Of a stretch of DNA of 43,269 nucleotides, positions 41,065 to 43,269 are shown in pieces; position 1 is the first letter of the stretch, and the number at the start of each line of letters is the position of its first letter. Source of the stretch: SVFI01 sp045535935 (GTDB lineage Bacteria; Bacillota; Clostridia; Lachnospirales; Lachnospiraceae); the NCBI GenBank assembly GCA_045535935.1, contig JAZSMO010000008.1, positions 1 through 43,269 on the forward strand, given 5' to 3'. Under the pieces are notes generated by a model, which saw only the letters and a program-made list of their open reading frames with translations, was not told the DNA's origin and ran no database searches. Position numbers and translations under genes: made by a program.

Positions 41065-41121
41065 GTGGTAAATCCTTGAATTTTTACATCGGCTGATAAG
41101 TACTAATTTTGTGAGGTGACT

Positions 41122-41448
41122 ATGGAAAATATAAAAGCAACTTCAATCTTTGTTTCAGCAATTTTTGAAGAGAAACCAAAACAATGGGGATTGCGAGGAG
41201 ATCCTTATTTGTGGGAAGATTTAAAAAAGGAATTTTCGACAGTGCCGATAACAATATCATTAGAAGATTTTGTAAAGGAATTTAAAGAAGCATTTGAAAA
41301 GCATACCGGAAATCCATTAACAAGTGATTGTCATATATTTTTATCCAAATACGCAAATGGTGGTATGTCCAGTGGACAGATATGTGGAGAATTTTGGATG
41401 GACAAGGCACTTCCATTGTTGGTGGAGAGATTAAAGGGTTTTAAATAA
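41122..41448 (+). CDS. Unknown 108-residue protein
   Basis: This small soluble protein has conserved-looking segments KPKQWGLRGDPYLWEDLKKEF and NGGMSSGQICGEFWMDKALP, but I cannot name a family. No signal peptide or membrane helix is present. GTGAGGTGAC is the ribosome site. It is AT-rich and lies in a series of unrelated small genes, as accessory DNA often does. Confidence 0.6.
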   Translation: MENIKATSIFVSAIFEEKPKQWGLRGDPYLWEDLKKEFSTVPITISLEDFVKEFKEAFEKHTGNPLTSDCHIFLSKYANGGMSSGQICGEFWMDKALPLLVERLKGFK

Positions 41449-41536
41449 TTTATAAATATAAATCTTTTCGTTTCGTATGACAGAGTGATGTTTTCGAACT
41501 AAGACATATGAAAATTTAAATTTGCGAGGTGATTGA

Positions 41537-42103
41537 ATGTTTTATTGTGCTTTTCCAAGTGATTTGAAAGAAAACATAAATAAAGTAATAGAAGCCATGC
41601 CTAATAATACATTCAATAATGTTTCTAGCATAATCAGCGATAATATCATTACATATACCCTTGACAACAATGTTGTTGAACTTCCGTATAGAATGTATTT
41701 GTTAGATATTGCTGATGCAGAGTATGAAAAACTAAGTCAAACTCAAAAAAAAATACTGTGTTGTATCTACACAAGGAGTTGTAATGGTTATATTAGAGAA
41801 AAATATTTGCGAAAATTATTGGATATGCCGTATGAACAATGGAGCATTCCGTTTATAGTTAAGCTTTGTGACGAATATGTTATTGAAATTCTTGAAATTA
41901 TATATGACAAACTGAAGGAACGAGACAACACAGACATTCAAAGTTTTTGTTTGAGAAATAAAGTCTCAATTAGCAAAAGTTACTCAAGAATGATAAGTTA
42001 TTGGAATGAGTATTATCGCGGGTATGCATTTGATTTCAGGAAATATATTGGTAGAAGCTTGTTTAGGGAGTGCCTTGGATATGATAGAACATTTGAGAGA
42101 TGA
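41537..42103 (+). CDS. Unknown 188-residue protein
   Basis: This protein is AT-rich (many Ile, Asn, Tyr and Lys codons), soluble and mostly helical. The segments ELPYRMYLLDIADAEYEKLS, LCCIYTRSCNGYIREKYLRK and PFIVKLCDEYVIEILE are visible, but no family is recognised. A GCGAGGTG ribosome site precedes the ATG. The composition differs from the core genes and suggests acquisition. Confidence 0.65.
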   Translation: MFYCAFPSDLKENINKVIEAMPNNTFNNVSSIISDNIITYTLDNNVVELPYRMYLLDIADAEYEKLSQTQKKILCCIYTRSCNGYIREKYLRKLLDMPYEQWSIPFIVKLCDEYVIEILEIIYDKLKERDNTDIQSFCLRNKVSISKSYSRMISYWNEYYRGYAFDFRKYIGRSLFRECLGYDRTFER

Positions 42104-42129
42104 AATCCAATTCCCATAGGAGAAAACCG

Positions 42130-42546
42130 ATGAACAATTTAACCATAAAATATAATGAATTAAGTGCAGAAGAATTTATTTTGTTATGGGAATCTGTTTG
42201 GGGACAAGCCCCTTCCTTCGAGCAAACAAAGCTTGCCATGGAGCGTACACTTTTTAGGGTTTCTGTATATGAGGGGGACAACATTGTGGCAATGGCAAGA
42301 GTCATCGGCGATATGGGATTATGCTATTACATAAAGGATGTTGTCGTAAGACCGGAATATCAGGGAAAAGGAATAGGGCGTTTGCTGATCGACGAGCTGC
42401 TGAAATTTATCAACGACAATGGAATTGCAAATACAAATATTGCTGTTGAATTATGTGCAATGCCGGATAAAATACTGTTCTACCAAAAGTTCGGATTTGA
42501 TTCGAATGAGGCGCAGAGGCTCAGAATCATGTATTTTGTGGAGTGA
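42130..42546 (+). CDS. GNAT family N-acetyltransferase
   Basis: This 138-residue GNAT enzyme shows the acetyl-CoA motif VVVRPEYQGKGIGRLLIDEL and the ending MPDKILFYQKFGF. The WGQAPSF start region resembles small-molecule acetyltransferases; the acceptor is unknown. AGGAG precedes the ATG at 42130. A longer frame beginning at 42100 lacks a ribosome site. Confidence 0.9.
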   Translation: MNNLTIKYNELSAEEFILLWESVWGQAPSFEQTKLAMERTLFRVSVYEGDNIVAMARVIGDMGLCYYIKDVVVRPEYQGKGIGRLLIDELLKFINDNGIANTNIAVELCAMPDKILFYQKFGFDSNEAQRLRIMYFVE

Positions 42547-42643
42547 GGTTGAGATTAGATGGAGGCTATAGTTATGAAACCATTTTAGAAAAATGGCCAT
42601 GGCTCGTGTGTTGGGGAATAGAAAATAAAGGGAGGACGATAAT

Positions 42644-42874
42644 ATGCCACATGTAGAAATAAAATGCTTTCCGGGAAGAACAGAGCAGCAGAAAGCATTA
42701 TGCGCAGAAAAAATTGTGGAAGTGCTAGCGGAGACATGGGATTGTAAGATGTCAAGTGTTTCTGTTTCAATTAAAGATGTTCCGAAAGACCGGTGGAAAG
42801 AAGAAGTATGGGATGCACAGATTATAGCGGATGAACCGCACTTGTATAAAAAGCCGGGATATACATACGAATGA
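42644..42874 (+). CDS. Tautomerase-family protein (4-oxalocrotonate tautomerase-like)
   Basis: This 76-residue protein starts MPHVEIKCFPGRTEQQKAL, so the catalytic Pro would be exposed after Met removal, as in 4-oxalocrotonate tautomerases. The helix AEKIVEVLAETWDC and strand SSVSVSIKDV complete the beta-alpha-beta unit. The physiological substrate is unknown. GGGAGG lies eight bases before the ATG. Confidence 0.88.
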   Translation: MPHVEIKCFPGRTEQQKALCAEKIVEVLAETWDCKMSSVSVSIKDVPKDRWKEEVWDAQIIADEPHLYKKPGYTYE

Positions 42875-42960
42875 AAGATTGATACATGATTTTCTCTACT
42901 TTTCGTAGGTAGAAAACATGTCCTCGTGCAGTTATGATTTTGGCATGGAGGTGCAAGAAA

Positions 42961-43047
42961 ATGAATCAATATGTAACAGGTGCAGTTATAGATATTACAC
43001 CACAACCCACGCTTACACAGTATTGCAAGGAAACAACTTTTGGATAA
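42961..43047 (+). pseudogene. Probable remnant of an XRE-family regulator
   Basis: A perfect GGAGGTG ribosome site precedes a 28-codon frame starting MNQYVTGAVI, which is the typical beginning of clostridial XRE regulators of about 100-300 residues, and it also contains LTQ. After about ten residues the expected HTH sequence is lost, and a stop follows at 43045. A deletion or frameshift is likely. It could instead be a genuine small peptide. Confidence 0.35.
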
Positions 43048-43056
43048 ATATAAAGA

Positions 43057-43100
43057 AGCTCTGTCAACATCCCCTTTGAAGATGGTGACGGTGCTTTTTT
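43057..43100 (+). terminator. Rho-independent terminator after the XRE remnant
   Basis: A 15-position stem with two mismatches (43057-43071 with 43081-43095) is followed by six T. Confidence 0.75.
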
Positions 43101-43152
43101 GATTTCCGGGGCAAGGATGTAAAATCGGCAAGGTCGGTTTTGAAGCAGAGAA

Positions 43153-43201
43153 AAAGAGCTTTGTTTCTGTGCCCGTGTCAGTCACAGAAGTAAAGCTCTT
43201 T
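43153..43201. terminator. Large 19-bp inverted repeat, probably terminating minus-strand transcription
   Basis: 43153-43171 pairs with 43183-43201 (two G-U pairs, 11-base loop). Read on the minus strand it is followed by a T-run (TTTTTCTC), fitting a terminator for a gene entering from the right. The remaining sequence to the window end contains no complete gene; TATAAT at 43219-43224 has no good -35. Confidence 0.6.
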
Positions 43202-43269
43202 GATTAGCAGGGAGAGGGTATAATTTGGTTGAACGATGCACCATTTTTGGCGGGTCATTCAACTGAATC

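Noticed and set aside
42451..43185. 244-codon minus-strand frame near the window end
   Set aside because: It covers the tautomerase, which has a clear ribosome site and family motif, and shows low-complexity shadow composition. No family or start signal supports it.
1..43269. CRISPR array, tRNA/rRNA genes and intact insertion sequences
   Set aside because: No regularly spaced repeat, no T-loop/acceptor pattern and no transposase or integrase gene was seen on either strand by reading.

Overview
The window looks like a chromosomal segment of a Gram-positive Firmicute of class Clostridia, most likely a Lachnospiraceae-type gut anaerobe. This rests on the Gram-positive order rpmE, DUF1385 (yqhQ), prmC, prfA next to rho, strong AGGAGG-type ribosome binding sites, sigma-A promoters, a four-cysteine L31, and clostridial families such as DUF4364, DUF4317, DUF4230 and the TIGR03915 DNA-metabolism protein. 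I cannot name a species. No rRNA, tRNA, CRISPR array or intact insertion sequence was seen.

Positions 1-12,000 are a housekeeping core. They hold the tail of a probable radical-SAM DNA-repair protein and its TIGR03915 partner, a polysaccharide deacetylase, RarA, and an alkaline-phosphatase-superfamily phosphodiesterase. A minus-strand operon follows (malic enzyme, TIGR01212 radical SAM, DUF4364). Then come rho, rpmE and the co-transcribed yqhQ-prmC-prfA, with clear terminators after rpmE and prfA.

Positions 12,000-15,000 are AT-rich accessory DNA and the most unusual part. A KilA-N protein sits behind a promoter bracketed by two near-consensus Firmicutes LexA (SOS) boxes. Behind it lie a possible small RNA or mini-ORF and, on the minus strand, a 25-residue hydrophobic peptide resembling type I toxin or holin-like peptides. 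A membrane protein and a membrane-anchored XRE regulator with palindromic operator-like sites follow.

Positions 15,000-24,800 are a long plus-strand run of small metabolic and stress-type genes. They include a glycosyltransferase, TraX, an HD hydrolase, a DUF3795-GNAT fusion, a tyrosine phosphatase, hydrolases, a dCMP deaminase, an MBL-fold protein and a LysM-GH18 glycosidase. Positions 24,800-34,200 hold a decayed nitroreductase, two DUF4230 proteins, cysK with an S66 carboxypeptidase and an MFS transporter, a PAS-GGDEF diguanylate cyclase, an SDR, a membrane-anchored PstS-like protein and a PPOX-type flavoprotein.

Positions 34,200-37,400 look like a TetR-controlled detoxification operon: TetR, alpha/beta hydrolase, stand-alone TipAS domain and nitroreductase, with two matching operators over its promoter. 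A MATE transporter follows. The rest, to 43,269, is a patchwork of small accessory genes (methyltransferase, transglutaminase-like, GNATs, tautomerase, orphans), ending in a probable XRE-regulator remnant and two strong hairpins.
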